A stretch of DNA of 64,000 nucleotides from JAGHKQ01 sp041920565 (GCA_041920565.1 JBHGXS010000047.1:62001-126000); one strand, 5' to 3'; numbered from the stretch's first letter, positions 16,060 through 24,889 are shown. Notes: a model not told the origin generated them from the sequence alone. Made by a program: numbers and translations.

Positions 16060-17022
16060 ATGTATAGAATCGGATATCGGACGTTAAAAACAGCGATTGG
16101 TATTGTCGTTGCAATGTCGATTGCCCAGCTATTAAAATTGCAGTTTTCCAGCTCTGCAGGGATTTTGGTCATATTGTGCGTGCAAAATACGAAACGGAAA
16201 TCATTGGAAGTATCGATTCATCGTTTTTTGGCGTGTCTTTTGGCCATCGTTTTTTCCTTTTTATTTTTCGAGACTGTCGGTTACATTCCTTTGGCAGTAG
16301 GGTTGCTCCTTTTGTTTTTTATTCCTACGGCAGTGATGTTACGCATTCCAGAGGGAATTGTCACCAGTTCCGTCATTGTTATGCACCTCTATTCATTAAA
16401 GGAAATTACGTGGGGCATCATCGTAAATGAGATTTTAATTTTAACAATCGGAATTGGTGTCGCGTTGCTTGTCAATTTGTATATGCCGAGCGTAGAAAAG
16501 GACTTGCGGGAATATCAACAGAAGATTGAGCGGAATTTTAAAAAACTGTTATTGGAGATGGCAGCTTTTTTGCGGAATAAGGATCGCGTATGGGACGGAC
16601 AAGAATTGCTTGAAACGGAAAGGCTGCTTCAAGAAGCGGTAGAGCTTGCCTTTCGAAAAATGGAAAACCGCTTTTTACATGAGGATGACGAGCATTATCG
16701 CTACTTTCGGATGAGACAACAGCAATTTGAAATATTGGAGCGCGTCATGCCGCTTGTGGCTTCGTTGTCTTGGTCGTATGAGCAGGCGCAAATGATGGCT
16801 TCTTTTATTGAAAGTGTCGCAAATGCAATACGTCCGCACAGTACCGGGCTTATTTCTCTTTGCCAGCTTCAAGAAATGAAAGAGGTGTTTCGGGAAATGC
16901 CGCTTCCGCAAACGCGGGAAGAATTTGAGATGAGAGCATCTCTTGTACAGCTCGTCAATGAAATGGAACAATTTTTAATCATTAAAGGAAAGTTTAAGGG
17001 GAAACATACGGATACAGAATAA
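16060..17022 (+). CDS. yqjA: Aromatic-acid exporter family membrane protein (YqjA, FUSC-like)
   Basis: 320 residues. Four to five hydrophobic segments fill the first 140 residues (MYRIGYRTLKTAIGIVVAM, LVILCVQNTKRKS, YIPLAVGLLLLFFIP, EILILTIGIGVALLVNLYMPS). A helical, charged cytoplasmic domain follows (about 145-320). Matches the ArAE_1/ArAE_1_C (DUF939) arrangement of B. subtilis YqjA. The frame is open 24 codons further upstream to 15988, but that stretch contains the art terminator, and GAGGGGAT sits correctly before ATG 16060. It may export an organic anion; substrate unknown. YqjB-like L,D-transpeptidase follows 18 bp later, as in B. subtilis. Confidence 0.85.
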   Translation: MYRIGYRTLKTAIGIVVAMSIAQLLKLQFSSSAGILVILCVQNTKRKSLEVSIHRFLACLLAIVFSFLFFETVGYIPLAVGLLLLFFIPTAVMLRIPEGIVTSSVIVMHLYSLKEITWGIIVNEILILTIGIGVALLVNLYMPSVEKDLREYQQKIERNFKKLLLEMAAFLRNKDRVWDGQELLETERLLQEAVELAFRKMENRFLHEDDEHYRYFRMRQQQFEILERVMPLVASLSWSYEQAQMMASFIESVANAIRPHSTGLISLCQLQEMKEVFREMPLPQTREEFEMRASLVQLVNEMEQFLIIKGKFKGKHTDTE

Positions 17023-17040
17023 ACGAAAGATGGTGTCTGT

Positions 17041-17553
17041 ATGTTAGCATACGTTCTTTCTTTTTTATTGTTCTTTTCCCCGCTATGGCCGTTAGGAGAT
17101 AATCCGAGGGTGGGAGATCCTTATCTCATTGTCAATAAACAAACAAATCAGCTTGCTTACATTGATAAAGGGATGATTCAGAAGGTGTTTCCGGTCGGCA
17201 CCGGAAAAACACAAGAGCTGACACCGGAAGGCGAATTCGATATCGTCATGAAGGTAGTAAAGCCCTGGTACATAAAGAAAAACATTCCGGGCGGCTCTCC
17301 GAAAAATCCTCTTGGTTCACGATGGCTCGGGTTTAATGCGCTAGGGACTGAAGGAAACAAATATGGCATTCACGGTACGAATGATCCCGGCTCAATAGGG
17401 AAGTACATTTCGCAGGGATGTATTCGCATGAACAATAAGGACGTAGAGTTTTTATACGATCGAATTCCCATTGGAACAAAAGTATTGATTGCAAAATCCA
17501 AGAAATCGTTTGAGCAGCTTGCGAAAGAAAAAGGTGCTATCCGGAGAGAATGA
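17041..17553 (+). CDS. yqjB: L,D-transpeptidase (YkuD domain), YqjB-like, exported
   Basis: 170 residues. N-terminal hydrophobic signal (residues 1-17), then a YkuD catalytic domain (about 27-158) with the catalytic pair His111 (YGIHGTND) and Cys127 (SQGCIRMNN). Enzymes of this family form 3-3 peptide cross-links in peptidoglycan or attach proteins to the wall. No LysM domain is present, unlike YkuD itself. It is 18 bp downstream of yqjA and has no strong ribosome binding site (AAAGATGG), suggesting coupled expression. A bidirectional terminator follows. Position and size match YqjB of B. subtilis. Confidence 0.88.
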   Translation: MLAYVLSFLLFFSPLWPLGDNPRVGDPYLIVNKQTNQLAYIDKGMIQKVFPVGTGKTQELTPEGEFDIVMKVVKPWYIKKNIPGGSPKNPLGSRWLGFNALGTEGNKYGIHGTNDPGSIGKYISQGCIRMNNKDVEFLYDRIPIGTKVLIAKSKKSFEQLAKEKGAIRRE

Positions 17554-17584
17554 AAGACAACTCAGTCCGAGTTGTCTTTTTATT
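17554..17584. terminator. Bidirectional terminator between yqjB and the EamA transporter gene
   Basis: Perfect 10-bp stem AAGACAACTC / GAGTTGTCTT (17554-17563 with 17569-17578), T run on the plus side and A/T-rich flank on the minus side. It separates convergent genes. Confidence 0.85.
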
Positions 17585-18482
17585 ATTGAATATTTACGTC
17601 GGCAGGCCGAGCTGTACGCTCTTTTGTGGAAAGGATAAGACCAATACAAATGAACAGTGCGCCGACGAAGAAATTCCAGTTTAGCTGTTCGCTTAATAGA
17701 AGCCATCCAAGCAAGCTGCCGACAATCGGCTGAAAGAAGAAGAACAGAGAGCCGGTTGCGGCATCAATGTATTCAAAGCCTTTATTCCAAAAATAAAATG
17801 CTCCTGCAGTTGATACGACCCCTAAGTAAATGACTCCCACCCAAATCCATATATTTGCGGGCAGGATTGTTGGAGACACAGATTGTTCCCAAACTGCTAT
17901 TGGTATCGTGAATAGTACTCCGAACAAGCTTGCCCATGTGGTTACTGCCAAGGAAGAGTATTTTTGCGTTTGCTTTCGGCTTAAAACCGTATATAGAGCC
18001 CACGTCAGCGCTGCACCGAATAAAATGATATTTCCGTAAAAAGTATTTTCGTTGCTTTGTGAAGATGGCAGACCAACCACGATAATAACTCCTGCTGAGG
18101 CAAGAATGAGCGAAAGGGCCTTGGAAGGGTGCAGCTGTTCTTTTAAAATCCAGATGGCAAATAAGGAAATAAGAGCAGGTGAAGCTGCAGTAATTAATGA
18201 GCCCATGGCTGCTCCTGATAAATTGGTTCCGACAAACTGCATGCCGATAGAACCTGTATACCCCACGAAAGCGATAAGAGCCAGCATTTTTATGTCTTTT
18301 CGTTCTACAGACCACGCTTTTTGCTTCCAAGCGATTACTCCGAGAACGAGAAGCCCCAGTATAAAGCGCATCTCAAGCAGCACCCACGGATGGATATATT
18401 CTAATACCGCTTTGCTTACGACATATGTCCCGCCCCAGATTGCAGCAGCTAATGATAAATAAAATGAACCGAGCCATTTCAT
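17583..18482 (-). CDS. EamA/DMT-family transporter
   Basis: 299 residues with ten hydrophobic segments arranged as two five-helix EamA repeats (first repeat starts SLAAAIWGGTYVVSKAVLEY; second starts FGAALTWALYTVLSRK). Members export metabolites, amino acids or drugs; substrate unknown. RBS GGGAGGAA precedes the ATG. It is convergent with yqjB and shares its terminator. It interrupts the yqjB-yqjC order seen in B. subtilis, as an inserted or relocated gene. Confidence 0.9.
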   Translation of the reverse strand: MKWLGSFYLSLAAAIWGGTYVVSKAVLEYIHPWVLLEMRFILGLLVLGVIAWKQKAWSVERKDIKMLALIAFVGYTGSIGMQFVGTNLSGAAMGSLITAASPALISLFAIWILKEQLHPSKALSLILASAGVIIVVGLPSSQSNENTFYGNIILFGAALTWALYTVLSRKQTQKYSSLAVTTWASLFGVLFTIPIAVWEQSVSPTILPANIWIWVGVIYLGVVSTAGAFYFWNKGFEYIDAATGSLFFFFQPIVGSLLGWLLLSEQLNWNFFVGALFICIGLILSTKERTARPADVNIQ

Positions 18483-18644
18483 AATATATTCCTCCCACCA
18501 AATGTCTTTAATTTATAATTATAATAGATGTCAGATAATATAGAAAATAATAGTTGGAGAATATACTTGAAAATAGTAAAATTACCATTGTATTACATAG
18601 AGTAATGTCTTTGTAGAAAAATATATAATTAAACGAAAGAAACA

Positions 18645-18682
18645 GGAAAAAAATGAAAAGCTTGGCTCGAATGCCAAGCTTT
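18645..18682 (-). terminator. Intrinsic terminator of the Prli42-like gene
   Basis: On the minus strand, a 10-bp stem AAAGCTTGGC / GCCAAGCTTT (18673-18682 with 18657-18666) is followed by TCATTTTTTTCC. It lies just after the small gene's stop codon. Confidence 0.8.
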
Positions 18683-18690
18683 CTTCTATG

Positions 18691-18780
18691 TTACATCCAA
18701 ATGCTAAGTCCTGTCAGAAGTGTTGTAACAAGCATGGAAATTAACATCAAGTAGACAACGAATTTTTGCTTTTTCTTCAT
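18691..18780 (-). CDS. prli42: Prli42-like stressosome-associated miniprotein
   Basis: 29 codons: a basic N-terminus (MKKKQKF) followed by one hydrophobic helix (VVYLMLISMLVTTLLTGLSI) ending at a C-terminal Trp-Met. Length, charge pattern and the YLMLISML-TTLL core match Prli42, a conserved Firmicutes membrane peptide that anchors the stressosome in Listeria. GAGGGGGAG lies 7 bases before the ATG and a terminator follows the stop, so the ORF has full gene context. Identity is from memory of the family, not a search. It sits divergently from yqjC. Confidence 0.75.
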   Translation of the reverse strand: MKKKQKFVVYLMLISMLVTTLLTGLSIWM

Positions 18781-18977
18781 CGGTTGTCTCCCCCTCTTTT
18801 CATTCTGTCTTTTATTGTAATAAGAAACGAATTGCAGGACAAGGGTATTCCTATTGCAATTTTTATAATATAATTTACGTAATTAAAGGAAAATTTAAAA
18901 TAAATAGAGAATATAGAAAATATATGTCGTTTTAAGGAGAAGTTTGTTTGATCACGTTACAGCAAGGGGTGGGGTAG

Positions 18978-19385
18978 ATGATGAAGAAAATAGACCATAT
19001 TGGCATTGCAGTAAAATCTATTGACGATGTACTTCCGTTCTACACCGATGTGTTGGGATTGTCATTGTTGGGAACAGAAGACGTAGCATCACAAGGGGTA
19101 AAAGTGGCTTTTTTACAAATCGGGGAAAGCAAGATCGAATTATTGGAACCGCTATCAAGCGAAAGTCCGGTAGCTGTCTTCATTGAAAAAAGGGGAGAAG
19201 GCATTCACCATGTGGCGCTTGGAGTAAATTCCATTGAAGAACGAATTCAGGAAATAAAAGAAAAAGGCATTCGCATGATTGATGAAACCCCGCGCCCGGG
19301 CGCAGGCGGTGCACATATTGCGTTTATGCATCCGAAGTCTGCCAACGGTGTACTGTATGAGCTTTGCGAAAAAAGGGGGATATAA
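18978..19385 (+). CDS. mce: Methylmalonyl-CoA epimerase
   Basis: 135 residues, the normal size for this vicinal-oxygen-chelate enzyme (YqjC in B. subtilis). Two betaalphabetabetabeta modules are visible, with likely metal ligands His7 (KIDHIGIAV), His77/78 (GIHHVALGV) and Glu128 (LYELCE). It interconverts (S)- and (R)-methylmalonyl-CoA, linking propionyl-CoA carboxylation to MutAB, whose genes are 9 kb upstream. RBS AGGGGTGGGG. The yqjD carboxyltransferase starts 4 bp after its stop, so the two form an operon. Confidence 0.92.
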   Translation: MMKKIDHIGIAVKSIDDVLPFYTDVLGLSLLGTEDVASQGVKVAFLQIGESKIELLEPLSSESPVAVFIEKRGEGIHHVALGVNSIEERIQEIKEKGIRMIDETPRPGAGGAHIAFMHPKSANGVLYELCEKRGI

Positions 19386-19388
19386 ATC

Positions 19389-20939
19389 ATGATGGATATA
19401 TACGAGAAGATTAATGAATTATACGATAAGCGCCGTGATATAGAGCTTGGAGGCGGCGATGATAAAATTGAAAAACAGCATCAAAAGGGAAAGCTTACCG
19501 CACGGGAACGCATTGAGCTATTATTAGATCCGGGCACGTTTGTGGAGCTGAATCCATTTATGGAGCATCGTTGCTCTGACTTCGGGTTAGCTGCCAAAAT
19601 CGGTCCTGGAGATGGAGTAGTAACAGGATACGGAAAGGTGAACGGACGTCCGGTTTACTTATTCTCTCAAGACTTTACAGTGTTTGGGGGAGCGCTTGGA
19701 GAGATGCATGCGAAAAAAATCGCGAACGTGATGGATCTGGCAGCGAGAAACGGGGCTCCGATTGTCGGATTGAATGATTCCGGGGGAGCGCGCATTCAAG
19801 AAGGAGTATTGTCTCTTGATGGCTACGGTCATATTTTTTATCGAAACGCCATTTATTCAGGAGTTGTTCCGCAAATCTCCGTGATTATGGGACCTTGCGC
19901 GGGCGGTGCCGTTTATTCTCCTGCCATTACAGACTTTGTTATTATGGTCGAAAAAACAAGTCAAATGTTTATTACCGGTCCGAAAGTAATTGAGACGGTA
20001 ACGGGAGAAAGTATTTCATCCGAAAATTTAGGCGGAGCTAAGGTTCATAACTCCATCAGCGGCAACGCTCATTTTGCAGCGAAAAACGAAGAGGAAGCAT
20101 TGCAGCTTGTGAGAGACTTGCTCAGCTATTTGCCGCAAAACTGTGAAGAAAAGCCGTTGATTTACGGAACGCCGGATGAGGATGACTATCGTCCGGACTT
20201 AACAGACGTAATTCCGTTCGATGCATTGCGTCCCTATGATGTGCGTAAAGTGATTGAACAAGTAGTGGACGAAGGAACGTTCTTTGAAATTCAAAAGAAC
20301 TTCGCCAAAAATATAGTGATCGGGTTTGCCCGTATTAAAGGAGAATCAGTGGGGCTTGTATGCAATCAGCCGAAAGTGATGGCAGGAAGCTTGGACATTG
20401 ATTCTTCTGACAAAGCAGCCCGCTTCATTCGTTTATGCGATTCGTTTAATATCCCAATTATTACGTTTGAAGATGTAACAGGTTTCTTTCCGGGAGTCAA
20501 GCAAGAGCACGGAGGCATTATCCGTCACGGAGCAAAAATTTTATATGCTTATTCTGAAGCAACAGTGCCGAAGATTACCGTAATTCTTCGCAAAGCATAC
20601 GGCGGCGCTTATGTAGCGTTGAACAGTAAGGCAATCGGTGCAGACGTTGTATTCTCATGGCCAAATGCAGAAATTGCGGTTATGGGACCGCAAGGAGCAG
20701 TTAACATTATTTTTGCGAAGGAAATCGACGGAAGCGACCAGCCGGATGTAACGCGTACGCAGCTCATTGATGAGTACCGTGAAAAATTTGCAAATCCGTA
20801 TGTAGCAGCGAAGCACGGCATTGTAGATGATGTGATCGATCCTCGTGAAACGAGAATCAAGCTTGTCCAAGCATTGGATATGCTGAGAAACAAACGGGAA
20901 GAAAGACCGAAGAAAAAGCATGGCAACATTCCGTTGTAA
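19389..20939 (+). CDS. yqjD: Acyl-CoA (propionyl-CoA/methylmalonyl-CoA) carboxyltransferase subunit, YqjD
   Basis: 516 residues, the MmdA/PccB carboxyltransferase length. Both crotonase-like halves are present: GDGVVTGYGKVNGRPVYLFS with GLNDSGGARIQEG and GPCAGGAVYSPA in the N half, and QPKVMAGSLDIDSSDKAARF with GAYVALNSK in the C half. It transfers CO2 between biotin and propionyl-CoA. No biotin carboxylase or biotin carrier gene lies in the window, so partner subunits must be elsewhere, or the protein is used with a shared BC/BCCP. It is 4 bp downstream of the epimerase gene. Substrate is inferred from that pairing. Confidence 0.92.
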   Translation: MMDIYEKINELYDKRRDIELGGGDDKIEKQHQKGKLTARERIELLLDPGTFVELNPFMEHRCSDFGLAAKIGPGDGVVTGYGKVNGRPVYLFSQDFTVFGGALGEMHAKKIANVMDLAARNGAPIVGLNDSGGARIQEGVLSLDGYGHIFYRNAIYSGVVPQISVIMGPCAGGAVYSPAITDFVIMVEKTSQMFITGPKVIETVTGESISSENLGGAKVHNSISGNAHFAAKNEEEALQLVRDLLSYLPQNCEEKPLIYGTPDEDDYRPDLTDVIPFDALRPYDVRKVIEQVVDEGTFFEIQKNFAKNIVIGFARIKGESVGLVCNQPKVMAGSLDIDSSDKAARFIRLCDSFNIPIITFEDVTGFFPGVKQEHGGIIRHGAKILYAYSEATVPKITVILRKAYGGAYVALNSKAIGADVVFSWPNAEIAVMGPQGAVNIIFAKEIDGSDQPDVTRTQLIDEYREKFANPYVAAKHGIVDDVIDPRETRIKLVQALDMLRNKREERPKKKHGNIPL

Positions 20940-20945
20940 ATACGG

Positions 20946-20978
20946 GCGAATACCGATTTTGGTATTCGCTTTCTTGTT
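20946..20978 (+). terminator. Intrinsic terminator after yqjD
   Basis: 9-bp stem GCGAATACC / GGTATTCGC (20946-20954 with 20961-20969), then TTTCTT. Confidence 0.85.
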
Positions 20979-21001
20979 GTTTAGATAGTATCGACAATTT
21001 C

Positions 21002-21010
21002 TGTTATAAT
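21002..21010 (+). promoter_or_regulatory. Extended -10 promoter of yqjE
   Basis: TGTTATAAT (TGn extension plus perfect TATAAT at 21005-21010) is 43 bases before the yqjE ATG. The -35 region is weak (TTAGAT at 20981). Confidence 0.55.
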
Positions 21011-21052
21011 AAGAAAGGTACATATTTTCTGTATATAGATGGAGGAACGAAG

Positions 21053-22171
21053 ATGATTAATCAAGAGCGTTTAGTCAACGAGTTTTTAGAGCTTGTACAA
21101 GTAGATTCTGAAACAAAATATGAAACAGAAATTTGCAAAGTATTAAAGGAAAAGTTTTCTTCTTTAGGAGTAGAAGTGTTTGAAGACGATACAACTGGTG
21201 TAACAGGACATGGAGCGGGCAATTTAATTTGTACTCTTCCTGCAACGAAAGAAGGAGTAGACACTATTTATTTTACTTCTCATATGGATACAGTTGTTCC
21301 AGGTAAAGGAGTAAAGCCTTCTGTTCAAGACGGCTATATTGTAACAGATGGTACAACAATTTTGGGAGCGGACGATAAAGCAGGTCTTTCTGCTATGTTA
21401 GAAGCAATCCGCGTGTTAAAAGAAAATAATATTCCGCACGGTAAAGTGGAATTCATCATTACGGTCGGAGAAGAGTCCGGCCTTGTCGGAGCAAAGGCGT
21501 TAGACCCTTCTCACATTACGGCAAAATACGGCTATGCATTGGACAGCGATGGAAAAGTGGGCGACATTATCGTGGCGGCTCCAACACAAGCAAAGGTGAA
21601 AGCGATCATTCGCGGAAAAACAGCTCATGCAGGCGTAGCGCCGGAAAAAGGTGTATCCGCCATTACAATCGCAGCAAAAGCCATTGCCAAAATGCCGTTA
21701 GGACGCATTGACGAAGAAACAACTGCAAACATTGGACGTTTTGAGGGCGGCACGCAAACAAATATCGTATGTGACTATGTAGAAATTTTGGCGGAAGCTC
21801 GTTCGTTAGTAGAAGAGAAAATGCAAGAGCAAGTGCGTAAAATGAAAGAAGCATTTGAAACGACTGCAGAAGAAATGGGCGGCAAAGCAGAAGTGGATGT
21901 ACAAGTTATGTATCCCGGTTTCAAATTTGCTGACGGAGATCATGTGGTAGAAGTAGCAAAACGTGCACTTGCAAACATCGGACGCACACCTTCTTTACAT
22001 CAAAGCGGCGGCGGAAGCGATGCAAACGTAATTGCAGGTCATGGCATTCCGACTGTAAACTTGGCAGTAGGGTATGAAGAAATTCATACAACAAACGAAA
22101 AAATGCCAATTGAAGAATTAGTAAAAACAGCTGAAGCAGTAGTAGCAATTATTGAAGAAGTTGCGAAGTAA
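21053..22171 (+). CDS. yqjE: M20 family tripeptidase-like peptidase (YqjE)
   Basis: 372 residues. Dizinc M20 peptidase with metal-binding TSHMDTVV, the bridging aspartate in LGADDKAG, and catalytic glutamates in VGEESGLVGA. A dimerisation (lid) domain occupies roughly residues 175-275 (GKTAHAGVAPEKG). It resembles PepT-type cytosolic aminopeptidases and YqjE of B. subtilis. RBS GGAGGAACG. It has its own extended -10 promoter and is followed 55 bp later by dinB. Confidence 0.9.
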   Translation: MINQERLVNEFLELVQVDSETKYETEICKVLKEKFSSLGVEVFEDDTTGVTGHGAGNLICTLPATKEGVDTIYFTSHMDTVVPGKGVKPSVQDGYIVTDGTTILGADDKAGLSAMLEAIRVLKENNIPHGKVEFIITVGEESGLVGAKALDPSHITAKYGYALDSDGKVGDIIVAAPTQAKVKAIIRGKTAHAGVAPEKGVSAITIAAKAIAKMPLGRIDEETTANIGRFEGGTQTNIVCDYVEILAEARSLVEEKMQEQVRKMKEAFETTAEEMGGKAEVDVQVMYPGFKFADGDHVVEVAKRALANIGRTPSLHQSGGGSDANVIAGHGIPTVNLAVGYEEIHTTNEKMPIEELVKTAEAVVAIIEEVAK

Positions 22172-22225
22172 GACAACAAGGGATGGTGCTGAGCCATCTC
22201 TTTGTTTATTGAAGGAGTGGTTCGT

Positions 22226-23458
22226 TTGCGGGAAATGTATCCGAAAAATGGCCGTGTCATTTTGCACGTAGATATGAACAGCTTTTACGCATCAGTGGAA
22301 GCGGCATATGACAAGAATCTAAAAGGAAAACCGCTAGCGATTGCCGGAAATGAAAAGGAGAGAAAAGGAATCATCATTACGTGCAGCTATGAAGCGCGAG
22401 CTCTCGGCATTCATTCGACGATGCCGTTGTGGGAAGCAAAGAGGCTCTGTCCGGATTTGATCATTAAACGTCCCAACTTTGAATTATATCGTGAAGTCTC
22501 ATTTCAATTATTTCAATTGCTTTCTCGTTTTACAGAACTAATTCAACCTGTTTCCATTGATGAAGGCTATTTAGATATTACGGGGTGCTATGAGCTTGGT
22601 TCGCCGCTTGCCATCGCAGAGCAGATTCAGCAAGAGGTTCTTCATCAACTGCAGCTTCCATGCAGTATCGGAATTGCTCCAAATAAGTTTTTAGCGAAGA
22701 TGGCATCGAATATGAAAAAACCGCTTGGCATTACCGTTTTAAGAAAACGAGATGTCCCTGTTCTGTTGTGGCCATTGGATGTCGGGGTCATGCACGGTGT
22801 AGGAAAGAAAACAAAGGAAAAATTAAGTGCCTTCGGAATTCAAACTATCGGAGAGTTGGCTGCAGCGGAAGAAGGAAAGCTGCGCGAATTGCTGGGAAGT
22901 AATGGTGCAGTGTTAAAGGAACGTGCTAACGGAATGGATGAGCGTCCAGTTGATCCGGGACGCATGCTGGAGTTTAAGACGATAGGAAACTCGTTTACTC
23001 TTCCCGAAGATACGGTAGAGGAAACCGTTATATTTGAAGTGCTGCAAAGGCTGGCAGCTTCCGTCAGCAGGCGCTTAAAAAAGCGCAATGTTGTTACTTA
23101 TAATGTCCAGCTTACTATTAAGTATTACAATCGAAAATTGATGAATCGCAGCAAGAAGCTTGAAAACTTCATTGTGGAGGAACGAGATATTTTTTCAGCG
23201 GCTTCCCGATTATGGAAACAGCATTGGGAAGGAGACCCTGTACGGTTGCTAGGGATTACAGCATGTGATTTAGCTGATAAAACCGCAACAAAACAATTGG
23301 ATTTGTTTTCGTTTGAAGAAGATGCAAAAGAAGAACCATTGCTGCGAGTGCTTGACGAATTAAAGAAGAAGTATGGGGACAGCATCATTCAAAAAGGAAG
23401 AATCCGGAGTCGGAAAGCAGGTTCGTTTCAAGACTATTTGAAGGAAAAATATTCGTAA
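22226..23458 (+). CDS. dinB: DNA polymerase IV (Y-family)
   Basis: About 410 residues. Catalytic carboxylates lie in HVDMNSFYASVE and SIDEGYLDITG; the little-finger domain follows; a beta-clamp-binding motif QLDLFSF is near the C-terminus. It does error-prone translesion synthesis. Start: the frame is open from TTG 22202, but GAAGGAG (22211-22217) is 8 bases before TTG 22226 (reads MREMYPKNGRVILHV), so 22226 is chosen; ATG 22235 is an alternative. Equivalent to polYA (yqjH) in B. subtilis. No SOS box was recognised upstream. Confidence 0.93.
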   Translation: MREMYPKNGRVILHVDMNSFYASVEAAYDKNLKGKPLAIAGNEKERKGIIITCSYEARALGIHSTMPLWEAKRLCPDLIIKRPNFELYREVSFQLFQLLSRFTELIQPVSIDEGYLDITGCYELGSPLAIAEQIQQEVLHQLQLPCSIGIAPNKFLAKMASNMKKPLGITVLRKRDVPVLLWPLDVGVMHGVGKKTKEKLSAFGIQTIGELAAAEEGKLRELLGSNGAVLKERANGMDERPVDPGRMLEFKTIGNSFTLPEDTVEETVIFEVLQRLAASVSRRLKKRNVVTYNVQLTIKYYNRKLMNRSKKLENFIVEERDIFSAASRLWKQHWEGDPVRLLGITACDLADKTATKQLDLFSFEEDAKEEPLLRVLDELKKKYGDSIIQKGRIRSRKAGSFQDYLKEKYS

Positions 23459-23460
23459 AG

Positions 23461-23496
23461 AAAGCCCATCATAATTTTATAGTTGATGGGCTTTTA
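23461..23496. terminator. Bidirectional terminator between dinB and the convergent small gene
   Basis: 11-bp stem AAAGCCCATCA / TGATGGGCTTT (23461-23471 with 23484-23494). The 3' arm also encodes the last codons of the convergent gene. Confidence 0.8.
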
Positions 23497-23728
23497 TATA
23501 TACGATTACTTCTGTTGTGCCGTTTGTGCATACGCGTTGTACATAATAAGAGAAAGAGGAAGAAATATAATCAGGCAGTTCATGAAGCGGATGAGTCAAT
23601 ACGTACTCTTTAATGACTTCTTTTAGTGTGCTCCATTGTACAGGAATAGGCGTCTCAGCTGCAATGGATTCTGCTAAACCGTCGAAAGAAGAATGTTCAG
23701 TTGTTTGTAAACGAAATAATTCCGTCAT
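23477..23728 (-). CDS. Conserved small protein of unknown function
   Basis: 83 residues, RBS AGGAGG at good spacing before the ATG, terminator at the 3' end. No signal peptide or membrane segment. It is mixed charged/polar with a predicted strand at the C-terminus (TTEVIVYIKAHQL). It lies convergent to dinB, in the place where B. subtilis has a short yqz gene, but I do not recognise the family. The gene-like features (RBS, terminator, codon use like its neighbours) support it being real. Confidence 0.65.
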   Translation of the reverse strand: MTELFRLQTTEHSSFDGLAESIAAETPIPVQWSTLKEVIKEYVLTHPLHELPDYISSSFSYYVQRVCTNGTTEVIVYIKAHQL

Positions 23729-23938
23729 ATTATAGTCCTCCTGTTAAATTTATTTTTTAATTTACATAAAAAACGAATAAATCAAAAAAATAAGGTGATA
23801 TTCGTTTTATATGGTTATCTATATGAAAGAAGTGCAATAAAATTCGTTTTTTCTATATAAAAGAACATTTGCTTATGGAGGAAAGATTTCGTAAGATTAG
23901 CTATGAATACATAGAAAAAGAGCTTGGAGGAGTAGAAG

Positions 23939-24862
23939 TTGGAATTGGTATTTTTAGGAACCGGTGCCGGTGTTCCGTCAAAAGGAAGAAATGTCTCCTC
24001 TCTCGTGTTACAGCTGTTGGACGAACGGGGAGCATCATGGATGTTCGATTGCGGCGAAGCAACGCAGCATCAAATTTTGTATACTTCAGTAAGACCGCGC
24101 CGGCTTGAGAAAATTTTTATTACTCATCTGCACGGCGACCATATTTTTGGACTGCCAGGGCTGTTAGGAAGCCGTTCGTTTCAAGGCGGAGATACTCCAT
24201 TAACAGTATATGGACCAAAGGGTATTCGTGATTTTATTGAAGTGTCTCTTTCTGTAAGTAAAACGCATGTGAAGTATCCGCTCCTAATCGAAGAGATTGA
24301 GGAAGGGGTTGTATTTGAAGATGATACATTTCGTGTAGAAGCAGCACGGCTTATTCATGGCATTGAGTCGTTCGGATATCGTATTACGGAGAAGGATATT
24401 CCGGGACCGCTTCTTGTGGATAAGCTTTTGGAAATTGGAGTAAAACCTGGTCCGATTTTCAAACGATTAAAAGAAGGGGAAACCGTTACATTAGAGGATG
24501 GACGGATAATTGATGGAAAAGAGTTTGTTGGTGCACCTCAAAAAGGGCGGGTTCTTGCCGTTTTAGGAGATACTCGTTACTGCGAGGCAGCTGTGTCCCT
24601 CGCGAAGCAGGCGGATGTTCTTGTTCATGAAGCGACATTTGCAGCCGAAGACGAAGCGCAGGCGTATGATTATTATCATTCAACTACTTATCAAGCTGCG
24701 AAGACAGCCAAACAAGCAGGGGCAAAGAAGTTAATATTGACGCATATTAGCTCTCGTTATCAAGGCGAAGATTGTGAAGTTTTATTAAAAGAAGCGAGAA
24801 CCGTATTTCCAAATACATACATGGCTGAGGACTTGAAACGATTTACCGTTTCAAGAGCATAG
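23939..24862 (+). CDS. rnz: Ribonuclease Z (tRNA 3' endonuclease)
   Basis: 307 residues, metallo-beta-lactamase fold. The zinc motif HLHGDH is at residues 63-68, with further ligands in RLIHGIES, LGDTRYCE and LTHISSRY; the exosite-type insertion VKPGPIFKRLKEGE is present. It removes 3' trailers of tRNA precursors lacking encoded CCA. TTG start, with GGAGGAG 7 bases upstream. It ends at a terminator shared with convergent proI. Position matches rnz (yqjK) in B. subtilis. Confidence 0.95.
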   Translation: MELVFLGTGAGVPSKGRNVSSLVLQLLDERGASWMFDCGEATQHQILYTSVRPRRLEKIFITHLHGDHIFGLPGLLGSRSFQGGDTPLTVYGPKGIRDFIEVSLSVSKTHVKYPLLIEEIEEGVVFEDDTFRVEAARLIHGIESFGYRITEKDIPGPLLVDKLLEIGVKPGPIFKRLKEGETVTLEDGRIIDGKEFVGAPQKGRVLAVLGDTRYCEAAVSLAKQADVLVHEATFAAEDEAQAYDYYHSTTYQAAKTAKQAGAKKLILTHISSRYQGEDCEVLLKEARTVFPNTYMAEDLKRFTVSRA

Positions 24863-24864
24863 AA

Positions 24865-24889
24865 AAAAGACGATGGTTCATCGTCTTTT
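24865..24889. terminator. Bidirectional terminator between rnz and proI
   Basis: 11-bp stem AAAAGACGATG / CATCGTCTTTT with a 3-base loop, immediately after the rnz stop and touching the proI stop. Confidence 0.9.
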
